64,000 bases of DNA from Brevibacillus brevis (GCF_900637055.1 NZ_LR134338.1:4243001-4307000), one strand, 5' to 3'. Numbered from the stretch's first letter, positions 26,470 through 34,825 are shown. A program made the numbers and translations. Notes: a model not told the origin generated them from the sequence alone.

Positions 26470-27090
26470 TCATAACATGTTTGAAACCAACTCATCCAAT
26501 CCATTCAAAACTTCGGGTGCCTTTACTTTTGCGTAATCAGTAAATTGACCCTTTGCGACTGATTTTAACGGATCTGCAATGACTTCTTTGAACAGCGATG
26601 TTAAGTATGATGCAGAAGCCTTTACAATACCTCTTCTGGGCTCATCCTTAGAAAGTTCGTCATCTAATTGGTCGATGATCTCTTCTGCATCTTTTGCTTT
26701 CTCAACATTAAGAAGCGAGACCAATTCCCTCATTCCCTGAAATAACTTGGTGTATTCTTCAGGAGTTAAGCCACTATTATTAGTGACATTTTGGATACCC
26801 GTTGAGCTATCATAGTTATTTTGTAAGTTCTGGATGGTACCACTGTTTTGGATGAGAGTGTTAATCTGTTGAACCGGTTTAGGTTTTTCTACCATCTGTT
26901 CCAACAAAGCCATTTTTCTATCATGCTGCAATTGTATTTCCCTGGCTGCCTCCTGAATTGGCTTTAACATCTCGCCCTGATTAAAATGCCTGAGCGGATC
27001 GATGTTTATCTCGAACTTCGGTGGTTTCACATCTAATTTTTGAAAGGGCAACTTGTTAATTAAATCTTTTAGCTGGTCACCATCACTCAT
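26470..27090 (-). CDS. Protein of unknown function, last gene of the radC element
   Basis: A 206-residue hydrophilic protein with no membrane segment. The N-terminal part is charged (LKDLINKLPFQKLDVKPPKFEINI). A central Asn/Thr/Gly stretch (TLIQNSGTIQNLQNNYDSSTG, about 78-98) resembles flexible β-solenoid-like linkers. The C-terminal half is helical. No family is recognised. It starts 15 bases after the degenerate recombinase, so it is likely co-transcribed and may be an accessory factor. Confidence 0.75.
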   Translation of the reverse strand: MSDGDQLKDLINKLPFQKLDVKPPKFEINIDPLRHFNQGEMLKPIQEAAREIQLQHDRKMALLEQMVEKPKPVQQINTLIQNSGTIQNLQNNYDSSTGIQNVTNNSGLTPEEYTKLFQGMRELVSLLNVEKAKDAEEIIDQLDDELSKDEPRRGIVKASASYLTSLFKEVIADPLKSVAKGQFTDYAKVKAPEVLNGLDELVSNML

Positions 27091-27105
27091 ATGTACACCC
27101 CGTTC

Positions 27106-28332
27106 CTATTTCCGCTGATTTCCTATTTCTTCTTCCAGCAAATATTCCTCAAACTTTCCATAGCGTGCTGATTGGGTCATCGACAACCCGAATGCATCGA
27201 TTAACATTTGTGATCCAAATTCAGCTGCAATTGCATTGAAACAGGTTATCCGCAGTGTTTTAGGAGTGTAACCCGTGAGGGTCCTGACCTTATCCAATAC
27301 GAATTTTTTACTTACTGGTTTGTCCTCATATAACCCGCTATTATCCTTGCTAAGAAATAGATACTTTTTTTGCGATGAGTTTCTTATCTCAGCACGGCAC
27401 TTAGCATATTCGTTTAAGAGGCCTAAATCTTCGGCCGCTAAGAACAAAGCCGGCCTTCCAAGTATATTGATCTTCTTACAATCCAAATCAACATCAGCAA
27501 TAGTGATCATTCTTATCTGTTCACTACTTAAGCCATGAAATAAGCAAAAGCTGCTCAGTATACTACCCACCGGATCTTCAATTGCCTTTGAACTTATGGT
27601 CTGAGCAATATGAACCTGCTCTTCTAACGTTAAAAAATGTGCCTCGTTTGCAGGCAGCTCTCTTGCAGGGAAATCCATGATTGGTACATGAACGATCAGT
27701 CTCTTCTTTTTCGCAAACCTGAACAGCATGTGGAGATCTTTTCGAACTATCTCCCGGTGCCTCTGAGTAAGTGTTAACAAGAATGTGTGGACATGATGCT
27801 CCTGTACAAGGTCCCAAGAACTAACCTCTGGGTAAAATTCAACTACCCAATATACAAAACGATTGAATATAGTAAGGTCACTCAGAATTGTTTTAAGAGA
27901 TAGTGGCTTCCTCTCGTTGTTACTTATCTGCCTTTGCCTTAGCTTCTTCCGATCATTACAGTACACTTCTAAGAGGCGGCGATATCCCTTCGGGCATCTA
28001 TCTAATGCGCTACTAATTTGCTTTTCGAGTTGAGCATCTTGTGTAACGACTGAAAGGATATTTTGTTGCTCCAGAAAAATTCGTAAGCTCTTTCCTATAC
28101 CTCTTTGATGTGCCAGTTCACTAAGAGTTCGGGCAAACCATTCCTCTGTCAGCTCACCGGGTTTTCCTAACTCATTATCAACCCTCTGAAAAACGATTCT
28201 GGCCTTAGAGGTATATCGTTTGACCGTATCAGATCCAACTCCAGAACCCCGTACGAAGTCAACATAGCTAAAAAACAAGTCTTCAGCCCATTTTTGATGA
28301 AAAGCGTTTAGATTACAGTCCATTTTCATCAC
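27106..28332 (-). CDS. Degenerate tyrosine recombinase-like protein
   Basis: A 408-residue protein aligned by pattern to phage-integrase-type recombinases. An N-terminal SAM-like core-binding region (~10-210) is followed by a C-terminal catalytic-like domain (~230-400). The first catalytic Arg position is Ser (S269 in FHGLSSEQIRM). The HxxR histidine is Lys (K358, with R361 kept), and the second His is Leu (L383). The nucleophile-position Tyr (Y391) remains. It starts one base after the XRE gene ends. A structural partner of the intact recombinase is plausible. Confidence 0.7.
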   Translation of the reverse strand: MMKMDCNLNAFHQKWAEDLFFSYVDFVRGSGVGSDTVKRYTSKARIVFQRVDNELGKPGELTEEWFARTLSELAHQRGIGKSLRIFLEQQNILSVVTQDAQLEKQISSALDRCPKGYRRLLEVYCNDRKKLRQRQISNNERKPLSLKTILSDLTIFNRFVYWVVEFYPEVSSWDLVQEHHVHTFLLTLTQRHREIVRKDLHMLFRFAKKKRLIVHVPIMDFPARELPANEAHFLTLEEQVHIAQTISSKAIEDPVGSILSSFCLFHGLSSEQIRMITIADVDLDCKKINILGRPALFLAAEDLGLLNEYAKCRAEIRNSSQKKYLFLSKDNSGLYEDKPVSKKFVLDKVRTLTGYTPKTLRITCFNAIAAEFGSQMLIDAFGLSMTQSARYGKFEEYLLEEEIGNQRK

Positions 28333-28333
28333 C

Positions 28334-28639
28334 TTAAATTGGCGGAAGCTTATCTATCATTGAATCGTTCACAGCTTTGGATAAAGTGATTTTGGTACCT
28401 TCTGATTTAATGAAAGTCGGGGTGTGCTTCCACAGATCGCTCGGCGAGCACTCCAAAACTGTACATAGTGCGTCCATTGTCTCAGCCTTTACCTGCTTTG
28501 GTTCGCCAGTCATAAGGCCACTAATTGCTGGAGCAGAAAGACTATATCCCGTTTTTGCCTTCAATAATCTTCCGAGTTCAGACCCTGACCAAATACCCCG
28601 ATCAGCCATTACCTTCCTCAGTCTCCATTCCAGAGCCAT
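28334..28639 (-). CDS. XRE-family helix-turn-helix regulator of the radC element
   Basis: A 101-residue Cro/C1-type DNA-binding protein. The HTH lies at about 18-45 (SGSELGRLLKAKTGYSLSAPAISGLMTG), followed by the MDALCTVLECSPSDLW motif common in short XRE regulators. Its start overlaps the end of the intact recombinase gene by 38 bases. It probably controls the element operon through the inverted repeat at 29740-29774. Confidence 0.85.
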   Translation of the reverse strand: MALEWRLRKVMADRGIWSGSELGRLLKAKTGYSLSAPAISGLMTGEPKQVKAETMDALCTVLECSPSDLWKHTPTFIKSEGTKITLSKAVNDSMIDKLPPI

Positions 28640-29723
28640 CAGCTACACCCCCTTTTTCTTTTCCATAATCAGCAAGTTGTTTCCGCCACTTTTCTTGTGC
28701 CATTCTTACTCTTGTTTCAAGAAAATTAGATCCTGGTGTTGAATAGGTAAATGTAGTTGCGATATCTACATGACCAAGCAATGTTTTTAACGTAATAAGG
28801 TCAACGCCCAGTTCTGTTTGGCGAGTCGCAAATGAATGACGCAGCTGGTGTGGACTAAAAATCTCATCTTCGTTAAAGCCCAATTCGATTTGTCGTCTTC
28901 TTAAATTACCACGAGCTGAATCACGACCTAATCTTCTACCGTTTTCAGAGAGAAATAATGGGCCAGGTCCATCTGCAAATAAAGGGCGTACTCTGACCAA
29001 GTACCACTTGAGTAATTCTTCAACACCGTCGAGTAAAGGAACCCATCTATGTTTGTAACCAGTACCTTTAGATCCTTTGCCAAAACGAACATGTAACTTC
29101 CCTTTATCCCCGAGGTCAAAACGACAGTCTTTTACATCTAACATCACAGCTTCAAATATTCTAAGACCAGTCAGTTCCAGCATCCTAAAAAGGACATAGT
29201 CTCTTGCATAAGTAGAATACTTTCTTGCTGTTTGCATTTTTTCTTTTAAGCCATCCCAAAAGCGTAAAAGGATAATTGGATCAGGAGGGATTACCTTCCC
29301 TTCATTATCATCCTTTCTATGGTGATGACGGTTAAATTTATCGAGTACCGTTGGTACGGGCACCCTATATTTTTCCCAAATCTCATGACTATGTCTTGAC
29401 CTCAGATAGTCGAGAAACGTTGTTATGTTCGATTGGTATTTTCTTCTCGTTGAATATGCCAGCCCTCGACCTACTAACCCCAAATAAAAGTGATCAACAT
29501 CTTTAGCAGTGACTTCCCATATGAATTTACCAGCGCCATCAACAAATTCGTTAATGTTCCGTATGTTAAGAGCAATAGATGCCTCAGTGTAACCTAACAC
29601 TTTTTGTTGTTGCTCCCACATACCTATTAATTTGGCTTGATAAATCACTGATTCCTCATAAGTTATTGCCTTAATATCTTCTTTAGCAAAATTGGTCACG
29701 GCTAAATATGGTCTGTCTATCAT
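28602..29723 (-). CDS. Tyrosine recombinase (integrase) of the radC element
   Basis: The 373-residue protein is a site-specific recombinase. A core-binding SAM-like domain spans ~20-120. Catalytic residues are all present: R188 (ELTGLRIFEA), a Lys in GKGSKG (216 or 219), H292 and R295 (PHQLRHSFAT), H318 (LLGHVDI) and nucleophile Y327 (TTFTYSTP). GGAGAGG lies upstream of ATG 29723. It is the first gene inside the radC insertion and probably catalyses integration and excision. Confidence 0.92.
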   Translation of the reverse strand: MIDRPYLAVTNFAKEDIKAITYEESVIYQAKLIGMWEQQQKVLGYTEASIALNIRNINEFVDGAGKFIWEVTAKDVDHFYLGLVGRGLAYSTRRKYQSNITTFLDYLRSRHSHEIWEKYRVPVPTVLDKFNRHHHRKDDNEGKVIPPDPIILLRFWDGLKEKMQTARKYSTYARDYVLFRMLELTGLRIFEAVMLDVKDCRFDLGDKGKLHVRFGKGSKGTGYKHRWVPLLDGVEELLKWYLVRVRPLFADGPGPLFLSENGRRLGRDSARGNLRRRQIELGFNEDEIFSPHQLRHSFATRQTELGVDLITLKTLLGHVDIATTFTYSTPGSNFLETRVRMAQEKWRKQLADYGKEKGGVADGSGMETEEGNG

Positions 29724-29739
29724 CTGGCAACCTCTCCAA

Positions 29740-29774
29740 TTAAGTGCTAGTTAATATTATTAACCAACACTTAA
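29740..29774 (-). promoter_or_regulatory. 35-bp inverted repeat upstream of the integrase, candidate XRE operator
   Basis: TTAAGTGCTAGTTAATAT and TATTAACCAACACTTAA form arms matching at about 15 of 17 positions, 17 bases upstream of the integrase ATG and overlapping AT-rich promoter-like sequence. Confidence 0.55.
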
Positions 29775-30466
29775 TATAACAGAGATGTTTTAAGATATAA
29801 ACATTTTCTTTCTCCGATGGTTATGTAGGCATATCACCGATGCGCTGCTACGACGGATCGCTTCTTTAAAGACTTCTCTCGGGTGTACGATGGAAGCGTC
29901 CAGACTGCCTACGAAAATCGTCTGCTTGCCAATCACGTGGTTCTTGGTATTCAGAAAGAGACAGACAAAATGTTCCTGTGTCAAATGAGCAAGCTCTGGC
30001 GACATCAAATCAGCTACGTCCCGTGGTAAACGGATAGAAGCCCTATACTCTCGAGGCACTCCCATCAATCTACGCCCAAGCTCAAACGCAGCATGCAATT
30101 CAATCGCTTTGACTGGACCAATTCCTTTTAGCTCTGTTAACTCAGCATGAGAAGCTTGGGCTAAACCACGCAGGTCTCCAAACCTGGCTAACAAGCGCTG
30201 AGCCAGCTGATGAGCCGTCTCTTGTTCCCTGCCTGTCCGCAGTAAAATGGCAAGAAGTTCAGTATCAGACAGATGGACCGCTCCTTCGCGAAGCAGTCGT
30301 TCACGTGGACGGTCATAGTAAGGGACGTTTTTCAACAGCGTTTTGTTACAGGTATTTGTTGCCATTTTATATCCGCCTCCAGCCATATTCACATTATCGA
30401 AAACGGCTGACATGGAGATGTTCATGAGGCGTATGGCCGTCGCCGCTTGTTCCAAGCATGACAACT

Positions 30467-31054
30467 TTACAATATTGGCATCCCAAAACGTGTCAAAAGA
30501 GCAGACGTCAGGCCTAACGGAAGACCAACAACAGTGAAGTAGTCTCCGGTTATTCCTTCCACGATCGTGGCTCCAATACCCTGAATGGCGTATGAGCCCG
30601 CTTTATCCATCGGCTCACCTGTCGCAATGTACGACTTGATTTCTTGCTCTGTTAAAGCTCGAATTCTTACGTCTGTCAGACTATGTGAGACTTCCGCACG
30701 GCCTGTCTCCACATCTATCAAGGCGACTCCACTATAAACGGTATGCTCTTGCCCCTGGAGCATGGACAACATACGATATGCGTCCATTTCATCAACAGGC
30801 TTGCCCAATATTTGGCCATCAAGAACGACTACCGTATCAGATCCTAAAACGACGCCTTCCGTCAAGCGAGAAGCCACTTCCTTGGCCTTGCGCAAAGACA
30901 ATTCTTCTACTACTTCGCTCGCAGATAAATGGCCTGCTGTCGTCTCATCTACATCACTGGTGATGACGGTAAATGATAAGCCTAAAGTTTGCAGAAGCTC
31001 CCTTCGACGCGGCGAAGATGAAGCCAGAATGAGAGGAACATTTTTTTTCGTCAT
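30467..31054 (-). CDS. maf: Maf family nucleoside triphosphate pyrophosphatase
   Basis: House-cleaning pyrophosphatase that removes modified nucleotides and affects septum formation. The 195-residue protein has the N-terminal SSSPRRRELL motif (~12-21), the substrate loop SDVDET (~34-39), VLGSDTVV (~70-77) and YAIQGIGA (~155-162). It directly precedes radC, as in Bacillus. Confidence 0.94.
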   Translation of the reverse strand: MTKKNVPLILASSSPRRRELLQTLGLSFTVITSDVDETTAGHLSASEVVEELSLRKAKEVASRLTEGVVLGSDTVVVLDGQILGKPVDEMDAYRMLSMLQGQEHTVYSGVALIDVETGRAEVSHSLTDVRIRALTEQEIKSYIATGEPMDKAGSYAIQGIGATIVEGITGDYFTVVGLPLGLTSALLTRFGMPIL

Positions 31055-31062
31055 TTTTCAAC

Positions 31063-31302
31063 CTACTTTATTCGTCGATGTATCCAAAATGCGAGGGCTA
31101 AGCCTCCGATACTGGCTAGATTTAGTTTTACCTGAAAGTTCAGTTCGTACTTCAAAATTTCTAAATCTGCCGCAGGCGACCAAGTAATCTCTTTGCTCTT
31201 GGTCAAAAAAGGTAGCCAGGGACTTAAAATCTCCCCGATAATGCTGCCAAACAAAAGTCCACTCACCAACAGAAACACGAGAGTAAGCGTTTCTTTCCCC
31301 AT
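31063..31302 (-). CDS. DUF4321 membrane protein
   Basis: ATG 31302 (MGKETLTLV) has AAAGGGAGTTGGG upstream; longer in-frame extensions lack a site. The 79-residue product has two hydrophobic segments (about 5-25 and 58-74) around a short outside loop. This small family sits between maf and sporulation genes in many Firmicutes. Function is unknown. Confidence 0.75.
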   Translation of the reverse strand: MGKETLTLVFLLVSGLLFGSIIGEILSPWLPFLTKSKEITWSPAADLEILKYELNFQVKLNLASIGGLALAFWIHRRIK

Positions 31303-31460
31303 TTTCCCAACTCCCTTTTTATAAGGGATTCTCTTTTTGCCAAACATAAGTTTAGCAAATGGGGAGAAGCGAAACAATCCCTGATTGCTCCTGGTAGTTA
31401 CTGTATAGAAAGAAAAGGCCTCCTGCAAGAAAACCTTGCGAAGACCATATAAACATGCAT

Positions 31461-32753
31461 TTATGTGGATGACCGTGCATTTTGAATCCAGCTCGCGTAG
31501 CTCTCGAAAAAGGCAAGAACCCCCGCCTGTACTTGCCACGCATAGGATTCGGCGCTTTCCACCTTTTTGCCGGCGCTTGCTTCTGCCATTTTGTCCCTTG
31601 CTGCCAGCGCTTGATTCACCCCATTTACCATCCCATCTAGCAATGGCTTCCAGGCTTCCTTTGCTTCCATACGGCGGCTTTCCTCCAAAAATTGGCGGTG
31701 AATTTCTTTTAATTCTGCTGTTTCTTTTGCCGTTGGCGAAAGTTGACCCGTCGTAATAATCAGCCCTGATTGTGCCGAAAGTGTTTGGACGAGCTTGAGT
31801 CCGTGGGTGAAAAAGGCACGGATATTAGGATCAGCGGATGCGTTGGCAGCTTTTCCGACAGGGACAGCCCCCTCAAAAGCAGGAAAGGAAAATTCTTTGA
31901 CGTATACATCCATGCCTTTGTTTTTCAGACTGGAGGCAAAACCTAGCACAGCATCTCTTGTTGGAGCAGCCGCGGCGAACATGTACTGCTTGCTTGCGTC
32001 TTTATAAAGCAGATGAGGGATTCCGGCTTTCTCCAGTGGTTCTACTGCTGTTTGAGGAGATGCATCCGGCTGAAATACACCTGCTTGTGCAACGTACATA
32101 CTTACAGCTGGCAGTTGTAGAGCTACCTCTGTTTGACTCACTGCGTTACCATTCGTCGACGCACCTTGCGCTTGCTGACTGTCATCTGGCAAAGTGGGAC
32201 CTGCTACGCGATTTTTCACAACTGCTTGTTCATTGCCAGCTTCCGGCGAAGTTAATGTCTGCACTGTATCACTCAGAACATTTCCGTAAGACTCGGAAAA
32301 TTCCTTTTGGGAAAAGACCGTCAACACAAGAAATCCAAACAAGAGGCCAATTGCTACAGCCCCACCTGTTGTTAAAGTCGTGCGCCAAAAGGGCCCCTTT
32401 GGCCATAACGCTGCAAGCCGACTACCCAGGCTACTCCTGTAACCCTTTTCTTCTGTATCGTCGAAGGAATAATCGGATTCATAGGTGTCATTTGACTTCT
32501 GATCGAATTCAATGTTCGGCTTCGTTTCTTTCTCGGTAGCTCCACGTAGCTGCATCATGCGTTCCCATGCTTCGTTGCCCTTTTCCTTCAACGGGTCAGT
32601 AAACGGTAAGGGAGGAGCTTGAAAGCGAACGCGTGGCGTATCATCCTTTGGGGTGCGCTTTTTACTTGCTTCCTTTGAGATGTCGTCCCGCTTTTCATCC
32701 CAGAACCTTCCGTTCATTTTGACCGTCACACGATTTTTATTTTGTCCGCTCAT
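31461..32753 (-). CDS. spoIIB: SpoIIB-like SPOR-domain protein
   Basis: A 430-residue bitopic protein. A cytosolic charged N-terminus (1-122) is followed by one membrane helix (~124-146, GGAVAIGLLFGFLVLTVF). The extracytoplasmic part has a SPOR-like domain (~208-290, MYVAQAGVFQPDASPQTAVEPL...GMDVYVKEFSF). SpoIIB is a septal sporulation protein involved in engulfment and is found next to maf and comC. ATG 32753 has AGGAGGG upstream. Confidence 0.8.
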   Translation of the reverse strand: MSGQNKNRVTVKMNGRFWDEKRDDISKEASKKRTPKDDTPRVRFQAPPLPFTDPLKEKGNEAWERMMQLRGATEKETKPNIEFDQKSNDTYESDYSFDDTEEKGYRSSLGSRLAALWPKGPFWRTTLTTGGAVAIGLLFGFLVLTVFSQKEFSESYGNVLSDTVQTLTSPEAGNEQAVVKNRVAGPTLPDDSQQAQGASTNGNAVSQTEVALQLPAVSMYVAQAGVFQPDASPQTAVEPLEKAGIPHLLYKDASKQYMFAAAAPTRDAVLGFASSLKNKGMDVYVKEFSFPAFEGAVPVGKAANASADPNIRAFFTHGLKLVQTLSAQSGLIITTGQLSPTAKETAELKEIHRQFLEESRRMEAKEAWKPLLDGMVNGVNQALAARDKMAEASAGKKVESAESYAWQVQAGVLAFFESYASWIQNARSST

Positions 32754-32870
32754 ACGCTTGCCCTCCTAGTCACAGGCTCTTTGTACTAGCATACGTTTTG
32801 CTCGGACGGGTTATGACTCCTATCTAGTGATTCTATTAAATTTGGTTCTACTACTATTCCCCTTGCCATT

Positions 32871-33305
32871 TCAAGAGGTTTCGCTCATATACAAAATGAC
32901 AGCTAATCCAATCGTCACAAAAGGCGCGAACGGCACCTCGCATTTCATACTTACTTTTCGTATCAGCAACAAAACGAGAGAAACGAGCAAAGCTGCCAAG
33001 CTCGCAATCGTAAGAACAATTACAAAATCGCGGACCCCAAGTCCATAACAGACTAGAGCGAACAGCTTCACATCCCCCATCCCAAGCGCAAGCGGCCTGT
33101 GCCAGCTGATCCAGCCAAACACCAGTAAGCAGAGAATCGCAAAGAGTCCAGCCATCAGCCATTCCATCGGCGAAGAGAGAACATATTTCATAAAAGAAAT
33201 CAGTACAAACCCTGCACCTAATGCGCGATTGGGTATTCGTCTATAATGAAAATCTACCCACGAGAGGTAAAGGCAGAGCCCGAATAATATCACAGCGTTT
33301 GCCAT
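32871..33305 (-). CDS. comC: Prepilin peptidase (A24A), peptidase domain only
   Basis: Aspartic membrane protease that processes type IV pilin-like leaders. ATG 33305 (MANAVILFGL) has GGGGGAAG upstream, giving 144 residues. The two catalytic aspartates are in WVDFHYRRIPN (D~16) and LGMGDVKLFA. About five membrane helices are seen. ComC of Bacillus has an extra N-terminal domain with Zn cysteines that is absent here, so this is a minimal CpaA-like enzyme. Its position after spoIIB matches comC. Confidence 0.7.
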   Translation of the reverse strand: MANAVILFGLCLYLSWVDFHYRRIPNRALGAGFVLISFMKYVLSSPMEWLMAGLFAILCLLVFGWISWHRPLALGMGDVKLFALVCYGLGVRDFVIVLTIASLAALLVSLVLLLIRKVSMKCEVPFAPFVTIGLAVILYMSETS

Positions 33306-33410
33306 TTCTTCTTCCCCCAGTCGAAAACTGTCTTTAAGAATACCTTTCCGTCCTGGGACAAAAAAACTGCCCAGAATGGTCTGGACAGCCTCTTGATTTA
33401 TGAACATGTT

Positions 33411-34403
33411 TTACGGATTCCAAGGGAACAAAAGGCCAGCGTGGACGAGACCGCCGCCAAACCCATACAGCAGGATCGTATCCCCTGCCTTTACTTTGCC
33501 TTCTTTGATCCCCAAGGCGAGCGACAAAGGAATTGTAGCCGCTGATGTGTTGCCGTAGTGTGTCAGACTGTACAATGTCTTTTCGAGAGGGAACTCACTC
33601 TTCTCGCAAATGGATTCGATCATGCGCAAATTGGCACTGTGCGGGATAAACCAGTCGACATCTTCGAGCGTTTTGCCCGCCCGGCTCACTACCTCCTGCA
33701 TCCCCTTTGGAACCGTTGTTACTGCCCACTTGTACACTTCTCTTCCGTTTTGGACCATGCATCCATTCCCACTCAATTCTCGTCCGTCCATATGCGTTGA
33801 CAAGCCCGATCGGTATACATGAATCCCACCATCCCCCTTTGAACCTAAATAGGCGGACAAAAAACCTGGAGCTGTAGAGTCCTGCTCAACCAGCACCGCA
33901 CCCGCTCCGTCACCAAACAGGATGCACGTCGTACGATCCGTATAGTCGGTTACTTTTGTTAACGTTTCTGCACCTACGACCAACACTTTGCGATGCAAAC
34001 CTGAGCTGATGAGCGCATTTGCTGTATGGAGCGCATACGTAAATCCTGCACAGGTAGCCGAGAGATCCATCGCACCCGCCTGCTCGACTTGAAAATGCGC
34101 CTGGATTTTACTTGCTACGCTTGGAAATGGATAGTCTGGCGTACTGGTCGCCACTAAAATCATATCGACATCGCGGACATCCTTCCCATAATTTGCGATC
34201 ATATCGTGGATAGCAGCGATAGCCAGATCGCTGGTATATTCATCTTCCCTTGCCATACGTCGCTCATGAATACCCGTTCGTTGTAAAATCCACTCATTCG
34301 ATGTCTCCACTAGCTTTTCCATATCTGCATTGGTAAGAACGCGACTCGGCACATACGTACCGATGGCGGTAATCCGTGACTTGAAGGGGCTTGCATTTGT
34401 CAT
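33411..34403 (-). CDS. fabH: β-Ketoacyl-ACP synthase III
   Basis: Starts fatty-acid synthesis by condensing acyl-CoA with malonyl-ACP. The 330-residue protein has the catalytic triad C118 (DLSATCAGF), H255 (WFIPHSANLR) and N285 (HYGNTSAAT). It is monocistronic. A near-perfect FapR box lies upstream with a TATAAT, which indicates malonyl-CoA-responsive repression, as for Bacillus fabH. Confidence 0.95.
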   Translation of the reverse strand: MTNASPFKSRITAIGTYVPSRVLTNADMEKLVETSNEWILQRTGIHERRMAREDEYTSDLAIAAIHDMIANYGKDVRDVDMILVATSTPDYPFPSVASKIQAHFQVEQAGAMDLSATCAGFTYALHTANALISSGLHRKVLVVGAETLTKVTDYTDRTTCILFGDGAGAVLVEQDSTAPGFLSAYLGSKGDGGIHVYRSGLSTHMDGRELSGNGCMVQNGREVYKWAVTTVPKGMQEVVSRAGKTLEDVDWFIPHSANLRMIESICEKSEFPLEKTLYSLTHYGNTSAATIPLSLALGIKEGKVKAGDTILLYGFGGGLVHAGLLFPWNP

Positions 34404-34452
34404 GATCCGATCATCACCTTCCGTTTTTCATGATCTGATTATAACACTAGAT

Positions 34453-34471
34453 ATTAGTATCTAGTACTAAT
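34453..34471 (-). promoter_or_regulatory. FapR operator of fabH
   Basis: The plus strand reads ATTAGTATCTAGTACTAAT, a near-palindrome matching the FapR consensus ATTAGTACCTRRTACTAAT except for one or two bases. A TATAAT lies 9-14 bases downstream toward fabH, so the box covers the promoter. Confidence 0.85.
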
Positions 34472-34518
34472 TTTTTAGAATAAAAATCTTATGAAAGGCA
34501 TTTTGGTTTGAGTCAACA

Positions 34519-34740
34519 TAGTGGAGGAGAAGAAAAAGCACAGTTCTCTTCGACTCTGACACGCCAGCAGGGGGATTCACTGGCCGCCTCCACTACAAAA
34601 AGGGGACCGTCGAGCCAAAGCCACCCTACGGGCGGACGTTTCTCAAAGGAGAAGTGTTCGACAAGCGTGGTCCCCTTTTTGTAGTTCCGACTGGGTAGGC
34701 GTTGTCAAGGTCTACGAGCCCCGTGCTTTTTCTTCTCACC
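34519..34740. ncRNA. Candidate structured ncRNA between fabH and murC (strand undetermined)
   Basis: This ~220-base gene-free stretch has two perfect long pairings: 34527-34541 with 34723-34737 (15 bp) and 34593-34608 with 34669-34684 (16 bp). A GTCGA/TCGAC pair and two small hairpins (CACCC-TACG-GGCG and TCTC-AAA-GGAGA types) lie inside. An alternative 9-bp pairing (34519-34527 with 34587-34595) competes with the outer stem. No coding frame fits. It does not resemble 6S, RNase P, SRP or tmRNA by eye. Confidence 0.5.
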
Positions 34741-34825
34741 AGCATTGTTGGTTCATCGATACCTTTTAAAACATTAGTAGATCATCCTTAGCAGTATTAC
34801 CCAAAACTTTCCTGTAGAAAATAAA

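Larger units (their letters stand above)
26362..29821 (-). mobile_element. Tyrosine-recombinase element integrated in radC (Tn554-family-like)
   Basis: The insertion lies between two copies of GATGG (plus strand, 26357-26361 and 29817-29821), the likely crossover core; radC keeps no extra duplication. It encodes a complete tyrosine recombinase, an XRE regulator, a degenerate recombinase-like protein and an unknown protein, all on the minus strand and tightly packed. Tn554-family elements are known to use radC as attachment site and to encode two tyrosine recombinases plus a small protein. This element differs by the XRE gene and by having no resistance cargo. Confidence 0.8.
26208..30365 (-). 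pseudogene. radC: radC, split by a 3.46-kb integrated element
   Basis: RadC is a JAB1/MPN-type protein of unclear role. The 5' part runs from ATG 30365 (MATNTCNK, with GGAGGCGG upstream) to about 29817 and ends ...SSASVICLHNH. The 3' part resumes at about 26360 with [26 protein letters not shown]... and stops at 26208. The break falls between HNH and PSGD of the metal-binding HxHxxxxxxxD motif. Rejoining the halves gives a complete gene. The 5' fragment as it stands reads through into the element and stops after CLHNHRRKKMFIS, so it lacks the active-site aspartate. Confidence 0.92.

Noticed and set aside
28928-29119. 63-codon ORF within the integrase gene
   Set aside because: Same-strand alternative frame nested in a gene with full catalytic motifs; no start site.
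30365-30464. N-terminal extension of RadC up to position 30464
   Set aside because: The ATG at 30365 has GGAGGCGG seven bases upstream and matches the RadC N-terminus; the extension lacks a site.
34519-34740. 6S RNA, RNase P RNA, SRP RNA or tmRNA
   Set aside because: None of their conserved sequence motifs is visible; left as an unassigned structured RNA candidate.
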